Shown piece by piece: positions 1 through 8,043 of a stretch of DNA of 34,073 bases. Source of the DNA: Alphaproteobacteria bacterium (lineage in GTDB: Bacteria > Pseudomonadota > Alphaproteobacteria > UBA11222); the NCBI GenBank assembly GCA_009693835.1, contig SHWM01000026.1, positions 1 through 34,073 of the forward strand, written 5' to 3'. Each line of letters begins with the position of its first letter. Position 1 is the first letter of the stretch. A program made the translations under genes and the position numbers. Below the pieces are notes generated by a model. It made no database searches, had not been told where the DNA came from, and saw only the letters and a list, made by a program, of their open reading frames with translations.

Positions 1-44
1 CCTTCACCACACGCTCAGCAGGGGCCTTTGTCGGCGATTTTCTC

Positions 45-105
45 AAGGAGTGTTGGGGCTTCATCTTCGTTCCTTCGTCACTACGACGAAGCCCCAACAC
101 TCCTT
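45..105. repeat. 18-bp perfect inverted repeat at the 3' end of the lipid operon
   Basis: Positions 45-62 and 88-105 are perfect reverse complements with a 25-nt spacer. Inside the spacer a second hairpin is possible (74-79 with 85-90), which shares bases with the outer 3' arm, so the two folds compete. The element lies about 60 nt beyond the stop codon of the last gene of the minus-strand operon (stop at 168-170). There is no T-run after it on the minus strand, so it is not a textbook intrinsic terminator. It could be an RNA-stabilising or termination hairpin, or the end of a repeat family. The rest of 1-167 shows no gene that I can support. Confidence 0.7.
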
Positions 106-167
106 AAATCACAACCTCAAATCTGTGCCATTGGCGCTGACGGGGAACACAGTTAAAATAAGCTTCC

Positions 168-548
168 TCACCCTGCCATTTCCTTCAGGCTATCTGATCG
201 CCCGATCAGCAGGACGCCACATAATATAAGCGCGCCGCCAAATAATTGTGGCCAGAGGATATCTTCGTTAAACCCAAACCAGCTCACCGCAAGAATAAAA
301 ACGTAGCTGACGGCAGTCATGGGATATGCCTTGCTCAGTTCATATTCGCCAAGGATTTGCAACCACACGGCAAAGGCAGCGATCTCGCATGCCAGAGCCG
401 CCCACAGCCAGGGCGTGGCGCCCGCCTGTTGCAGCCAACCCAGGGAAAAAGCCTGCTCCTGCATATGATCGGCGGTCAGCTTTGCAAATGCCTGGTACAG
501 CGTGCTGCAGATGGGGATCAGCACCCAGAATATGGCCCGTCGTTTCAT
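168..548 (-). CDS. Small four-TM DMT/EamA-half transporter, ArnE/ArnF-like
   Basis: 126 residues with four hydrophobic segments (about 6-24, 45-66, 73-92, 99-116), the size of the SMR/ArnE/ArnF class of the drug/metabolite transporter superfamily. The signature near residues 74-77 (AYPM, followed by Ser-Tyr-Val) and the terminal Gly-rich helix ending in IGRS match the ArnE/ArnF pattern as I recall it. It lacks the membrane Glu of EmrE in helix 1 and has Gln19 instead. It begins 6 nt after the acyltransferase stop and is the last gene of the operon. Together with the similar protein at 4563-4916 it probably forms a heterodimeric flippase or exporter for the operon's product (inference). A general amine exporter is the main alternative. 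Confidence 0.8.
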   Translation of the reverse strand: MKRRAIFWVLIPICSTLYQAFAKLTADHMQEQAFSLGWLQQAGATPWLWAALACEIAAFAVWLQILGEYELSKAYPMTAVSYVFILAVSWFGFNEDILWPQLFGGALILCGVLLIGRSDSLKEMAG

Positions 549-554
549 TTTCCC

Positions 555-1658
555 TTACTTTACCGTTTCATCCGCCGACAACACAGGGGCGGCGAGTCTA
601 AGAACCCCCTGCGCGAAAACGTTACGGTGTTTGAAATACATCTGGTTACGGGTAAGCTTGCTCCCCAGCCGCAGTTTATTTTCGTAATGGGCCTGTCCGC
701 TCTGGTAACGCATAACACCATGTTCCAGGCAGAACCGGATATTGGTAAACCAGCTCAGAAAATAAAGATTATATTTGCGTCCCGCCTCATAGTTCATGCA
801 GAAGAATTTATCTATGAGTGTGGTGGCATCCCGCACCAGCAGATTGGCGGCAAGCAACTGGCCCTGCACATAGTAAAGTGTGCAAAAGGAATTCCCCTGC
901 ATGTTTGCAAGAACGCCGCGAAAATAGTCTGCCGTCAGTTCCTCAAACTGCCATCCGCTGCGGTTTCTCGTATCATGATAGAGCGCCATCAACTGCGGCA
1001 GCACATCATCCAGTGAATGGGCAGTACGAATTTCAACAGCTTCCGCCGCCTTCAATTTCCGGCGCATATCCTTGCGCGTGGCGGACGACAATCGCGCCAT
1101 GTAATCTTCGATACTGGCGAAATCAATATCCAGATAGGCGGTGGGCGGGCCTGGCAGGCTGGCGCATTTTAGCGCCTGAATGGCTGGCTCCCACAGCGCT
1201 TGCAGGGGTTCCGGAATATCTTTTACGCTGATCAGACTGCACCCCTGCGCACGCGCAAAGCGTTCAAACTCCAGCGCCATGGCCCTCAGAACCATGCGCT
1301 TGTCGGTCATTTTCAATTGCGGACGGAAGCCGGCAATACCGGCTTCCGTGCAAGGCGAGCCCAGGCACGCCATTTTCAATTTGAACAGATTAGGGAAGGC
1401 GGAAGAGATGGACGACGTGATTTTCTTGCACGTCCCCTGCAACGTGGTGTCCAGCGCATAGTCCGTAATGAAGCCTGGCATGGCTGCAACAAGAACGCCG
1501 TGCTCCCAGGCTGTAACATAGGACCAGGAAAACCCCTTTATTCCTGCTTCTTCAATGGCGGACAGATATTCGTAATTTTCCACTTCGCCCAGAAAACATT
1601 TGTTCCAGCTAAGGGAACCGACATCGCGCAGGGTTTGCAGAATGATGATGTCAGGCAT
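555..1658 (-). CDS. GNAT/FemAB-like N-acyltransferase
   Basis: 367 residues in the GNAT-fold acyltransferase group that includes FemAB-like and BioF2-like proteins. A basic segment near residues 195-200 (RKDMRR, followed by KLKAAE) and a C-terminal stretch with YQSGQAHYENK and LGSKL are typical of that group. Such enzymes transfer an acyl or aminoacyl group to an amine. I chose the ATG at 1658 because GAGG lies 6 nt upstream and the start overlaps the hydrolase stop by 8 nt; an in-frame ATG at 1688 would add ten residues but has no clear ribosome site. In this operon it is the best candidate for joining an acyl chain to an amino group, presumably the amine installed by the aminotransferase (inference). 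The substrate cannot be read from the sequence. Confidence 0.78.
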   Translation of the reverse strand: MPDIIILQTLRDVGSLSWNKCFLGEVENYEYLSAIEEAGIKGFSWSYVTAWEHGVLVAAMPGFITDYALDTTLQGTCKKITSSISSAFPNLFKLKMACLGSPCTEAGIAGFRPQLKMTDKRMVLRAMALEFERFARAQGCSLISVKDIPEPLQALWEPAIQALKCASLPGPPTAYLDIDFASIEDYMARLSSATRKDMRRKLKAAEAVEIRTAHSLDDVLPQLMALYHDTRNRSGWQFEELTADYFRGVLANMQGNSFCTLYYVQGQLLAANLLVRDATTLIDKFFCMNYEAGRKYNLYFLSWFTNIRFCLEHGVMRYQSGQAHYENKLRLGSKLTRNQMYFKHRNVFAQGVLRLAAPVLSADETVK

Positions 1659-2478
1659 ATTGCGCCTCAATGTTTCCAACTGGATCATCGAAAAAATTCG
1701 CCGTCATCTCCGCCACCTTGCGGTGCTGGCCGTCCAGATGGATCATATGATAGCTGTCCTGAATCCAGCCTAGCCTGTGCGGCGCCCCAATATTATTGGC
1801 GATAATGCGGGCGTTGCGCGGATGACTTAGATCATCCTCATTGGCATGCAGAATCAAAGTGGGCGTGCGCATCTGCGGCAACAGATGCTTCAGCGTCTTG
1901 CCCAGACGGTGCATTTCCACCAGCCCCTTACCGGGGAAATCCTCTATCACGCCCCGTGATAGCAAATTCATCATCAGCCGACGGCGGCGTTCGTCTTTAA
2001 TGCCAATAGCGCCGGTTTCACGGAAGCTCAGGCGGTCGAGGAAAGGAATGTGCGCCAGCCAGCTAATGTTTCGTGAGAGCAGCGGATAGTAAAACGGCAC
2101 GTTCCAGCCGTCATAGCGAAAGCAGGGCGAATAAATGGCCACTGCTTTGAGGAGTCCGGGCGCTTCATGCGCCGCCAGCATGGCAAGCTTGCCACCCACG
2201 CAAATGCCCGCAGCGAAGGTTTCCTGCACATGGCTGGCCAGTTCTTCCGCCGCGCGTTGCACGCTTTCGAGCCAGTCCTGCCAGCGCGTTGCGGTCAGCG
2301 TTGATATGCCGGCGCCATGCCCCGCCAGCAATGGCGCATAGATACTGTAGCCCTCACGGTGCAACCGCTTGGCGACAAATCTCATTTCCCCCGGCGCGCC
2401 GGTCAGGCCATGAACCAGCAGCACGCCCTTTCCGTTCGTCCCTTCCATAAAATAACTTAGGCTGTCAGGCGGCTGCAT
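1651..2478 (-). CDS. Alpha/beta hydrolase (Est30-like) with Cys nucleophile
   Basis: 275 residues of the carboxylesterase/monoacylglycerol-lipase type. The oxyanion motif HGLTGAP is at residues 23-29. The nucleophile elbow reads G91-I-C93-V-G95, so Cys replaces the usual Ser; the codon is TGC at 2202-2200. The acid is Asp215 or Asp216 and the His is His244 in SYHMIHLD, which matches the Est30 arrangement as I recall it. Cys at this position occurs in dienelactone hydrolases and PHA synthases, so thioesterase or acyl-transfer chemistry is more likely than plain esterase activity (inference). Its start overlaps the methyltransferase end by 14 nt and its end overlaps the acyltransferase start by 8 nt. 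It could accept an acyl group during lipid assembly. Confidence 0.85.
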   Translation of the reverse strand: MQPPDSLSYFMEGTNGKGVLLVHGLTGAPGEMRFVAKRLHREGYSIYAPLLAGHGAGISTLTATRWQDWLESVQRAAEELASHVQETFAAGICVGGKLAMLAAHEAPGLLKAVAIYSPCFRYDGWNVPFYYPLLSRNISWLAHIPFLDRLSFRETGAIGIKDERRRRLMMNLLSRGVIEDFPGKGLVEMHRLGKTLKHLLPQMRTPTLILHANEDDLSHPRNARIIANNIGAPHRLGWIQDSYHMIHLDGQHRKVAEMTANFFDDPVGNIEAQYA

Positions 2479-3703
2479 GGTTCGCCTCCTGCATATGCGT
2501 TGAAGCGCGCTCAGCGTCGACCATATAGTTTCGCGTCAGCGGCACGGCATTGATGTCGCGGGCGATCTGTATCTGGAAGACCATCGTGGAAAGCAGGCGA
2601 AAATCTATCTCGGCGGCGCAGAGATAGAACTCCCACATGCGGCAGAATCGCTCGTCATACAGCGAGGCGATTTCTGTGCGCTGCGCTTCAAAGCGTTTGC
2701 GCCATTCAGCCAATGTGAATGCATAATGCAGGCGCAGTATTTCAATGTCCGTAGCCCATAGCCCCAACCTCTCGATCACCGGCAATACCTCTGACAGGGC
2801 GGGCGCATAACCGCCGGGGAAAATGTATTTTTTCAGCCATGGGTTGGTGAGGCCATGCCCATCCATCCGCCCGATGGAGTGCAGCAACGCGACGCCATCC
2901 GGCTTGAGCAGCGCTTTAATCTGCGCGAAAAAGTCCGGATAATGGCGCAGACCCACATGCTCGAACATGCCCACCGATACGATCCGGTCATAACCGGCCT
3001 TTTCGTCGCGGTAGTCGCGCAGATGAAACGCCACCTGATGCTCCAGCCCGGCTTCCGTGGCGCGGCGGCAGGCGATCTTGTGCTGTTCCTGCGAAAGCGT
3101 CAGTCCGGTCACATGCGCGCCGAATTCCCGTGCCAGATACAGCGCCAGGCCGCCCCAGCCGCAGCCGATATCGAGCACGCGCATCCCGGGTTTTAAAAGC
3201 AGCTTGGACGCGATGTGCCTTTTTTTGTCAAGCTGCGCCTGTTCCAGCGAGGCATCCTCGTGCGTGAAATAGGCGCAGGAATATTGCCGGTCGCTATCCA
3301 GGAAACGTTCATAGAGCGCATCCGGCAAATCATAATGATGGGCAACATTTTGCCTGGCCGAAGAGGCGGGAATGGCCGTGAAAAAGCGTTGAAACATCCG
3401 TTGGGCGCCGTCAAATAGGCTTTCCATGCCCGTCATGGGTTCATCGTGGATATTCAGGCCGAAAAGATACAGCAGATCGTAGAGGCTGCCGGTTTTCATG
3501 GTAAGGGCGCCGTCCATGTACGCTTCACCTAAGTAAAGATCGGGGTTGACCAGCAGTTTCCAGTGCAGTGGACGCGCATGCAGCCGTATGGCGCAGGCGG
3601 GTGTCGCGCCGGCGCGGCCGAATTCATGCTCATTACCATCGGCATCCGTGACCAGGAGCCTGCCGCGGCGAACGAAGCGCTTGAGTCCCATCGACCACAG
3701 CAT
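2465..3703 (-). CDS. cfa: Cyclopropane-fatty-acid-synthase-like SAM methyltransferase
   Basis: 412 residues. The SAM-binding motif VLDIGCGWGG is at 176-185. Flanking stretches with AHHYDLPDALY, YSCAYF and the later GMFEHVG are characteristic of CFA synthases, which methylenate cis double bonds of phospholipid acyl chains using SAM; relatives also methylate acyl chains. The start at 3703 was chosen because it shares a base with the desaturase stop (TGATG); the longer open frame upstream lies inside the desaturase gene. The pairing with a desaturase just upstream suggests sequential desaturation and methylation of one acyl chain (inference). The family is clear; whether it makes a cyclopropane or a methyl branch is not. 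Confidence 0.9.
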   Translation of the reverse strand: MLWSMGLKRFVRRGRLLVTDADGNEHEFGRAGATPACAIRLHARPLHWKLLVNPDLYLGEAYMDGALTMKTGSLYDLLYLFGLNIHDEPMTGMESLFDGAQRMFQRFFTAIPASSARQNVAHHYDLPDALYERFLDSDRQYSCAYFTHEDASLEQAQLDKKRHIASKLLLKPGMRVLDIGCGWGGLALYLAREFGAHVTGLTLSQEQHKIACRRATEAGLEHQVAFHLRDYRDEKAGYDRIVSVGMFEHVGLRHYPDFFAQIKALLKPDGVALLHSIGRMDGHGLTNPWLKKYIFPGGYAPALSEVLPVIERLGLWATDIEILRLHYAFTLAEWRKRFEAQRTEIASLYDERFCRMWEFYLCAAEIDFRLLSTMVFQIQIARDINAVPLTRNYMVDAERASTHMQEANHAAA

Positions 3704-4566
3704 CAGACGGCCGCCTTTATGCGGTTGCTTTTTGCCATGAACCCCAGCGCATGGCAGGTGCCAATCACATGCACGCCTTCGCGCAGTTGCTCCCCGCTGA
3801 TCCGATCGTGCAGTTGCCTGATTTTTGTCCAGTGGCAGCTGGGGCGATAATGATGTTCCCCATGATAGCCATTGCCAAACCATAACCAGTTATAGAAACG
3901 GTTATAGCTGCTCACGCCCCACGCAATCGGCTTGTCTGGATTGCTATGCAAATGCTCATAATAGCCATTGAGCGACGATAGACAGTTACCCAGATAATAA
4001 AATGGAACGAAGAACAGAACCGCTTTCCAGTTGTATGCCAACGCCACAATTACCATGCCGATAAACGCCCATAGCTCAAACCTTCCCCACCTCGCGTCAA
4101 ACGGCCTGCGTTTGGCGATGGCGGCGTGGATGTCGCCCATGTCATCGCGGAAGAAGCTCAGGAAGGTATAGCCCCATACACTTTCCGGATTACCGTTCTT
4201 TCCGTGCCGGTAAATCGACAGCCAGTCGATGGTGTCGCCATCGGCATTTTTCCGGTCGCTGTTTCCGGCATGGTGCCGCATATGCACCCAGTGATAATAG
4301 GTCTGCGAAAAACCTATCGCCAGCGACTCCAGCAGACTGAATCCATAAAGCATCCAGCGCGGCCTGAAATAAGGCGTGTGAATAAAATTATGTGACACTC
4401 CATTGATGTTCCAGGAAATCGAAACCGCATGGACACACCCCAGCAGGGCAGAGACCCATAATGGCCTATCATTAAAACCGGCTATCAGCCAAATATCGAA
4501 CGCCAGATGCGCCATCGCCGCCAGCAATGGAATGCAGTCCATTCTGGAATGCGCAAAAATTCTCAT
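3703..4566 (-). CDS. Membrane fatty-acid desaturase/hydroxylase family
   Basis: 287 residues with several membrane segments and the three His boxes of the di-iron desaturase superfamily: HNFIH at 59-63, HMRHH at 95-99 and HGEHH at 235-239, plus HLH at 205-207. These enzymes desaturate or hydroxylate acyl chains in the membrane. The start ATG overlaps the preceding DMT gene stop (ATGA) and the stop overlaps the methyltransferase start, so it is translationally coupled on both sides. Its product is probably the substrate of the adjacent CFA-like enzyme (inference). A hydroxylase role cannot be excluded from the boxes alone. Confidence 0.88.
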   Translation of the reverse strand: MRIFAHSRMDCIPLLAAMAHLAFDIWLIAGFNDRPLWVSALLGCVHAVSISWNINGVSHNFIHTPYFRPRWMLYGFSLLESLAIGFSQTYYHWVHMRHHAGNSDRKNADGDTIDWLSIYRHGKNGNPESVWGYTFLSFFRDDMGDIHAAIAKRRPFDARWGRFELWAFIGMVIVALAYNWKAVLFFVPFYYLGNCLSSLNGYYEHLHSNPDKPIAWGVSSYNRFYNWLWFGNGYHGEHHYRPSCHWTKIRQLHDRISGEQLREGVHVIGTCHALGFMAKSNRIKAAV

Positions 4567-4916
4567 ATGCCGGTGGATCCTATGCAGGCCACACCGGCCG
4601 TGATCAAGAATGCGCCGGCGGCGTGACTTTTGCTCACCGATTCATTGAACACCAGCGCCCCGCCAAGCAATATCGCCACATAGCTGAGCGACATCAATGG
4701 ATAGGCGATACTGAGGGGCATATATTCCAGGGCGCTAATCCAGGCAACCACTTCAATGGCCCAAAATCCAATGCCCAGCCATATCACGGGTTTTGCAAGT
4801 GCCTGCAACAGCGTGGACGAATCCGCACCCAGTTTGAAACAAATCTCCCTGCCTGCCTCGAAGACAATGCAGAAGCCAATTAACGCCAGCATGGCGAAGC
4901 CGGGCTGCCCGCTCAT
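4563..4916 (-). CDS. Small four-TM DMT transporter, ArnF/EmrE-like
   Basis: 117 residues with four hydrophobic helices. Glu20 in helix 1 sits where EmrE has its proton/substrate Glu. Residues 70-80 (IAYPLMSLSYV) and the end ITAGVACIGS resemble ArnE/ArnF. It overlaps the arginase-like gene stop and the desaturase start by ATGA junctions. With the protein at 168-548, which lacks the Glu, it may form an asymmetric two-subunit flippase, as ArnE and ArnF do for aminoarabinosyl-undecaprenyl phosphate (inference). It could instead work alone as an antiparallel homodimer. Confidence 0.8.
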   Translation of the reverse strand: MSGQPGFAMLALIGFCIVFEAGREICFKLGADSSTLLQALAKPVIWLGIGFWAIEVVAWISALEYMPLSIAYPLMSLSYVAILLGGALVFNESVSKSHAAGAFLITAGVACIGSTGI

Positions 4917-5866
4917 GACATCACCTCTGAAAACACTTCCAGCAAAGCAAGATTACTTGCGCTGTTCAACGCATTAGCCGTGACATGGCGATGCAAATTC
5001 CAGGGATGGTCGATAATTATCTCAACGCGCTTTTTAATGCGTGTCCATAAATCACCACCGAAACGGGGCGTTGAATAGTCACCCGTTACGTCCGCACCAA
5101 TGATCGTATGCTGCCCTCCGATAACGAATAACAATTCAAGCAAGAGCGAAAGCCGCATCTGGCCCTGGTCCCAGTTGGTGTCTGCGTCCTGGGCCGCCAA
5201 AACATCCTTGTCGATGGTGATGTACACATTTTTTGTTGAAATGCGTTGCAACAGAATTTTTGCAAACGCGTGCTCACCCATTCTTTCGATGGTTTGCCAG
5301 TGAATGTGCTTGTCCTTCTGCTGATGGCTGGCTCCGGCGCCATAATGCCTTTTCACCCTGCTTGGCGGGTGGCGATAGGGGAAAAGCTCCAGGACGCCAT
5401 CGGACAATAATTTTCCGATGGCGCCATACCGGTCGGGATGTTTCAAATCGCCGCTGCACGCGCCAATAGTGATTAGCCTCGAGATTTTGGGGTGTGCGCA
5501 TGCGCAGTTTATCCAGGACCCGCAATGCACCCCACTTTCAAAGCTGACCCAGTCCGGATGATTGTCGAAATGGATAACCGTGGCAGGCTCCGACTGATTT
5601 TTCAGGGTAAGTTGCAGCAAGAGCGCCGTGACGTGATGAAAATCACCAGAGCCCATGAAACAGAGCCTGGGTTCGCCAGTAGACACAGCAAACTGTTCGG
5701 CCAGTATCGCATGCAGCATGTCCAGCTGGCTCTCCCTGCCCCACAATCTGATCTCGGCGCCGGCCTGCATCGCCTCGATCTGCTGCGCACCATCGCGCTC
5801 GCAGGTCTGCATGAACTCAGGCTGCGATTTGAGAGCGTCATCAAGGTGAAGCAGGCAAAGCTGCAT
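4913..5866 (-). CDS. Arginase-fold protein (ureohydrolase/UPF0489-like)
   Basis: 317 residues. Metal-site motifs in arginase order are visible: GSGDFHH at 72-78 (like GGDH), DNHPD at 101-105 (like DAHxD) and an Asp pair near 219-221 in TIDKD, followed by a DADTNWDQG segment. This suggests a bimetal hydrolase acting on a guanidino, amidino or amide group. The overall look is closer to UPF0489-type proteins than to true arginase or agmatinase. It starts 2 nt after the aminotransferase stop and overlaps the DMT start by ATGA. In context it may trim or deprotect a nitrogen-containing head group (inference); no substrate can be assigned. Confidence 0.7.
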   Translation of the reverse strand: MQLCLLHLDDALKSQPEFMQTCERDGAQQIEAMQAGAEIRLWGRESQLDMLHAILAEQFAVSTGEPRLCFMGSGDFHHVTALLLQLTLKNQSEPATVIHFDNHPDWVSFESGVHCGSWINCACAHPKISRLITIGACSGDLKHPDRYGAIGKLLSDGVLELFPYRHPPSRVKRHYGAGASHQQKDKHIHWQTIERMGEHAFAKILLQRISTKNVYITIDKDVLAAQDADTNWDQGQMRLSLLLELLFVIGGQHTIIGADVTGDYSTPRFGGDLWTRIKKRVEIIIDHPWNLHRHVTANALNSASNLALLEVFSEVMS

Positions 5867-5868
5867 GA

Positions 5869-7287
5869 TTATTTTTTCCCGGCGCGGGTAAAAAGCTGAT
5901 CCAGCAGGTCAAGCGCCAGGTCGATTTCCGGCATGGATATGGTAAGTGACGGCGCCAGTGTTATGACATTTTTGTGATACCCGCCTACATCTAGCACCAG
6001 GCCATATTTCCGGCCATTCACGGCCAGATCGCCTTTCATGGCTTCTTCTTCAATCCAGTTCAGCATCGCTCTGTCGGGCGTATAACTGTCGTGCGCACTG
6101 CATATTTCCGCGCGCAACGCCAGGCCAAGGCCATCCACATCCCCGACAATTTTGTGACGCTTCTTCAGATCCTGTAGTCCGGCAAGGAAATAGGCGCCCT
6201 TGCGCATGATCGATGTCTCGAAATCTTCCTCTTCGATCATTTTCATCACCTCCAGCGCCACACTGGTTCCCATGGGATTGCTGGCGAATGTGGAATGGGT
6301 AGAACCAGGCGGAAAAATGGCCGGATTGATCATGGCTTCCTTCGCCCAGAGCCCAGACAGCGGATTGAGGCCATTGGTAATCGCCTTGCCGAACACCAGA
6401 ACATCCGGCGTCACGCCAAAATGTTCGATCGACCACATCTTTCCGGTCCGGTAGACGCCCATCTGGATTTCATCGACGACAAGTAAAACGCCGTGCTCGT
6501 CCAGCACTTTCTTCAGTTCAATGAAAAAGTTTTTCGGCGGTATGACATAGCCGCCTGTGCCCTGTATGGGTTCCACATAAAAGGCCGCATATTCGCATGT
6601 ACCGGTTTTGGGATCCCACAGCCCGTTATATTCACTTTCAAACAGGCGGGCGAATTTCTGCACGCAATAATGTCCATATTCCTCCTTGTCCATGCCTTTT
6701 GGGCCCCGGAAATGGTAGGGAAATTCGATGAACTGCGCCCGGTCACCGAAATGCCCGAACCGGCGGCGGTAACGATAGCTGGAGGTTATGGCGGACGCGC
6801 CCAGCGTGCGTCCATGATAGCCTCCCTCAAAGGCGAACATCAGGCTTTTGCCCTTGGTGAAGTTACGCACTATTTTCAGGGAATCCTCTATCGCCTGCGC
6901 ACCGCCAACATTAAAATGAATGCGTCCCTTCTGGCCAAATGTGCGTTTCATATGCTGCGCCAGTCGCGCCGCCAGCTCCACTTTCTCACGATGCAGATAT
7001 TGTGACGCCACCTGCGGCAGACGGTCCAGTTGCCGGTGCGCCGCGTCATTCAAACGCGGGTTGGCATACCCGAAATTTACCGCTGAATACCACATTTGCA
7101 GATCCAGATACTCGCGGCCATCCGCGTCATAAATGAACGATCCCTTACACCGCTCAAAGAATTTGGGATTGTCCAGATAGTGCACCGTATCGCCGTATGA
7201 GCAATATTGCGCTTCCATCTCGCGGAGTTCTTCTTCGGTGCGAACGGCGTCCAGCGGGACGATTTTCCGGGTGCTAGCCTTGGTCAT
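5869..7287 (-). CDS. Class III PLP-dependent aminotransferase
   Basis: 472 residues. Visible elements are the glycine-rich FNVGGAQAIE (125-134), YHGRTLG (157-163), the PLP-ring Asp272 in VDEIQ, and the Schiff-base Lys301 in FGKAITNG, followed by STHSTFASNP. The family moves an amino group between an omega-amino or alpha-amino acid and an oxo-acid, aldehyde or ketone. The start at 7287 has GAGGA 5 nt upstream; the longer open frame continues into the phosphatase gene and is not real. It lies 14 nt after the phosphatase and 2 nt before the arginase-like gene. Phosphatase plus transaminase could make an amino-alcohol head group, for example of serinol type (low-confidence inference). Confidence 0.88.
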   Translation of the reverse strand: MTKASTRKIVPLDAVRTEEELREMEAQYCSYGDTVHYLDNPKFFERCKGSFIYDADGREYLDLQMWYSAVNFGYANPRLNDAAHRQLDRLPQVASQYLHREKVELAARLAQHMKRTFGQKGRIHFNVGGAQAIEDSLKIVRNFTKGKSLMFAFEGGYHGRTLGASAITSSYRYRRRFGHFGDRAQFIEFPYHFRGPKGMDKEEYGHYCVQKFARLFESEYNGLWDPKTGTCEYAAFYVEPIQGTGGYVIPPKNFFIELKKVLDEHGVLLVVDEIQMGVYRTGKMWSIEHFGVTPDVLVFGKAITNGLNPLSGLWAKEAMINPAIFPPGSTHSTFASNPMGTSVALEVMKMIEEEDFETSIMRKGAYFLAGLQDLKKRHKIVGDVDGLGLALRAEICSAHDSYTPDRAMLNWIEEEAMKGDLAVNGRKYGLVLDVGGYHKNVITLAPSLTISMPEIDLALDLLDQLFTRAGKK

Positions 7288-7301
7288 ATTTTCCTCTTGA
7301 T

Positions 7302-7991
7302 CTAAACCGTGACATGTCTGGCGGGTGCCGCCCCCGTAATTTCCGGCATGGCGCCCTGCAGCACAGACTGCACGTCCGCGAAATTTTGATAGGGGATGAA
7401 GGGGATGAAGCGTTGCACGCAATGAGCCGCAAGCGAGTTTTTTGCAAATAGCAGATCGGCGGCGCCCGCCACGCAAAAATCTGATCTGCCATCGCCTACG
7501 AAGATGCGCACGCCGTTGTGCAGATTGACCGGCCTGCATTTGCAGACCCCCGCGCGGGCGGCGCAGGCAATGCTGGTGTATAGGCCGCCAAGAACGTAGC
7601 TGCGTTCTCCCGCCACCGTCAGCGTGTTGGCGATGATGGGTAAATGATCCAGGTGATGGCGTTGCAATATACGGCGAATGAAATAATCCACCCCATCGCT
7701 TATGACCGTAAGGGGCGCCCCGATCGCTTCGCAAAAGCGGGCAAACGCCGGGAAAACAGGATCAATTTCCATGTTATCCAGCACCGCGTCGAGTTCGGGC
7801 ATACTGGCGTCAATCAGTGCGATCTGGCGCTGCATGCATTCCGCCGAGCCAATCCGGCCGCTTTGCCATTCCGCCTCAACGACTTCCCATTCTGACGCCG
7901 CGAAACGCGAAAAAATCTCGTCGGCGGTGTCCTTGAGGCTGATGGTGCCGTCAAAGTCGCAAAACACTCTCATACTCATACTCATACTCAT
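7302..7991 (-). CDS. HAD-IB phosphatase (SerB/MtnX-like)
   Basis: 229 residues from the first in-frame ATG. DFDGT at 12-16 holds the nucleophile Asp12 and Asp14, VISDG is the second motif, and FVGDGRSD is the Mg-binding motif IV. These are the HAD-IB features seen in phosphoserine phosphatase and MtnX. The start is ambiguous: four ATG codons (7991, 7985, 7979, 7973) lie in a tandem ATGAGT hexamer repeat, giving Met-Ser repeats. The clear Shine-Dalgarno AAAGGAG is nearer to an out-of-frame ATG at 7999 that encodes Met-Glu-Arg and stops within the first ATGA. It is the first gene of the nine-gene set, 87 nt after the kinase stop. Confidence 0.83.
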   Translation of the reverse strand: MSMSMSMRVFCDFDGTISLKDTADEIFSRFAASEWEVVEAEWQSGRIGSAECMQRQIALIDASMPELDAVLDNMEIDPVFPAFARFCEAIGAPLTVISDGVDYFIRRILQRHHLDHLPIIANTLTVAGERSYVLGGLYTSIACAARAGVCKCRPVNLHNGVRIFVGDGRSDFCVAGAADLLFAKNSLAAHCVQRFIPFIPYQNFADVQSVLQGAMPEITGAAPARHVTV

Positions 7992-7999
7992 CTTTCCAT
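7973..7999 (-). promoter_or_regulatory. ATGAGT tandem repeat and three-codon leader at the phosphatase start
   Basis: On the minus strand an AAAGGAG is followed 7 nt later by ATG-GAA-AGA-TGA, and the TGA overlaps the first ATGAGT of a hexamer repeated three times and then a fourth ATG. The arrangement could give re-initiation or alternative starts. Hexamer copy changes would not shift the frame but would change the number of start codons. Confidence 0.5.
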
Positions 8000-8043
8000 T
8001 GCTGAACTCCTTTCAACGTCTAACAGGGCTTGCTGACGCCAAT

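Noticed and set aside
3704..3883. An N-terminal extension of the CFA-like enzyme
   Set aside because: It overlaps the desaturase gene; the TGATG start at 3703 begins the conserved domain.
168..4916. A genuine arn (aminoarabinose) operon
   Set aside because: Only ArnE/ArnF-like transporters are present; no ArnA, ArnB, ArnC, ArnD or ArnT.
7288..7734. An N-terminal extension of the aminotransferase
   Set aside because: It lies in the phosphatase gene in another frame, and the ATG at 7287 has a good Shine-Dalgarno.
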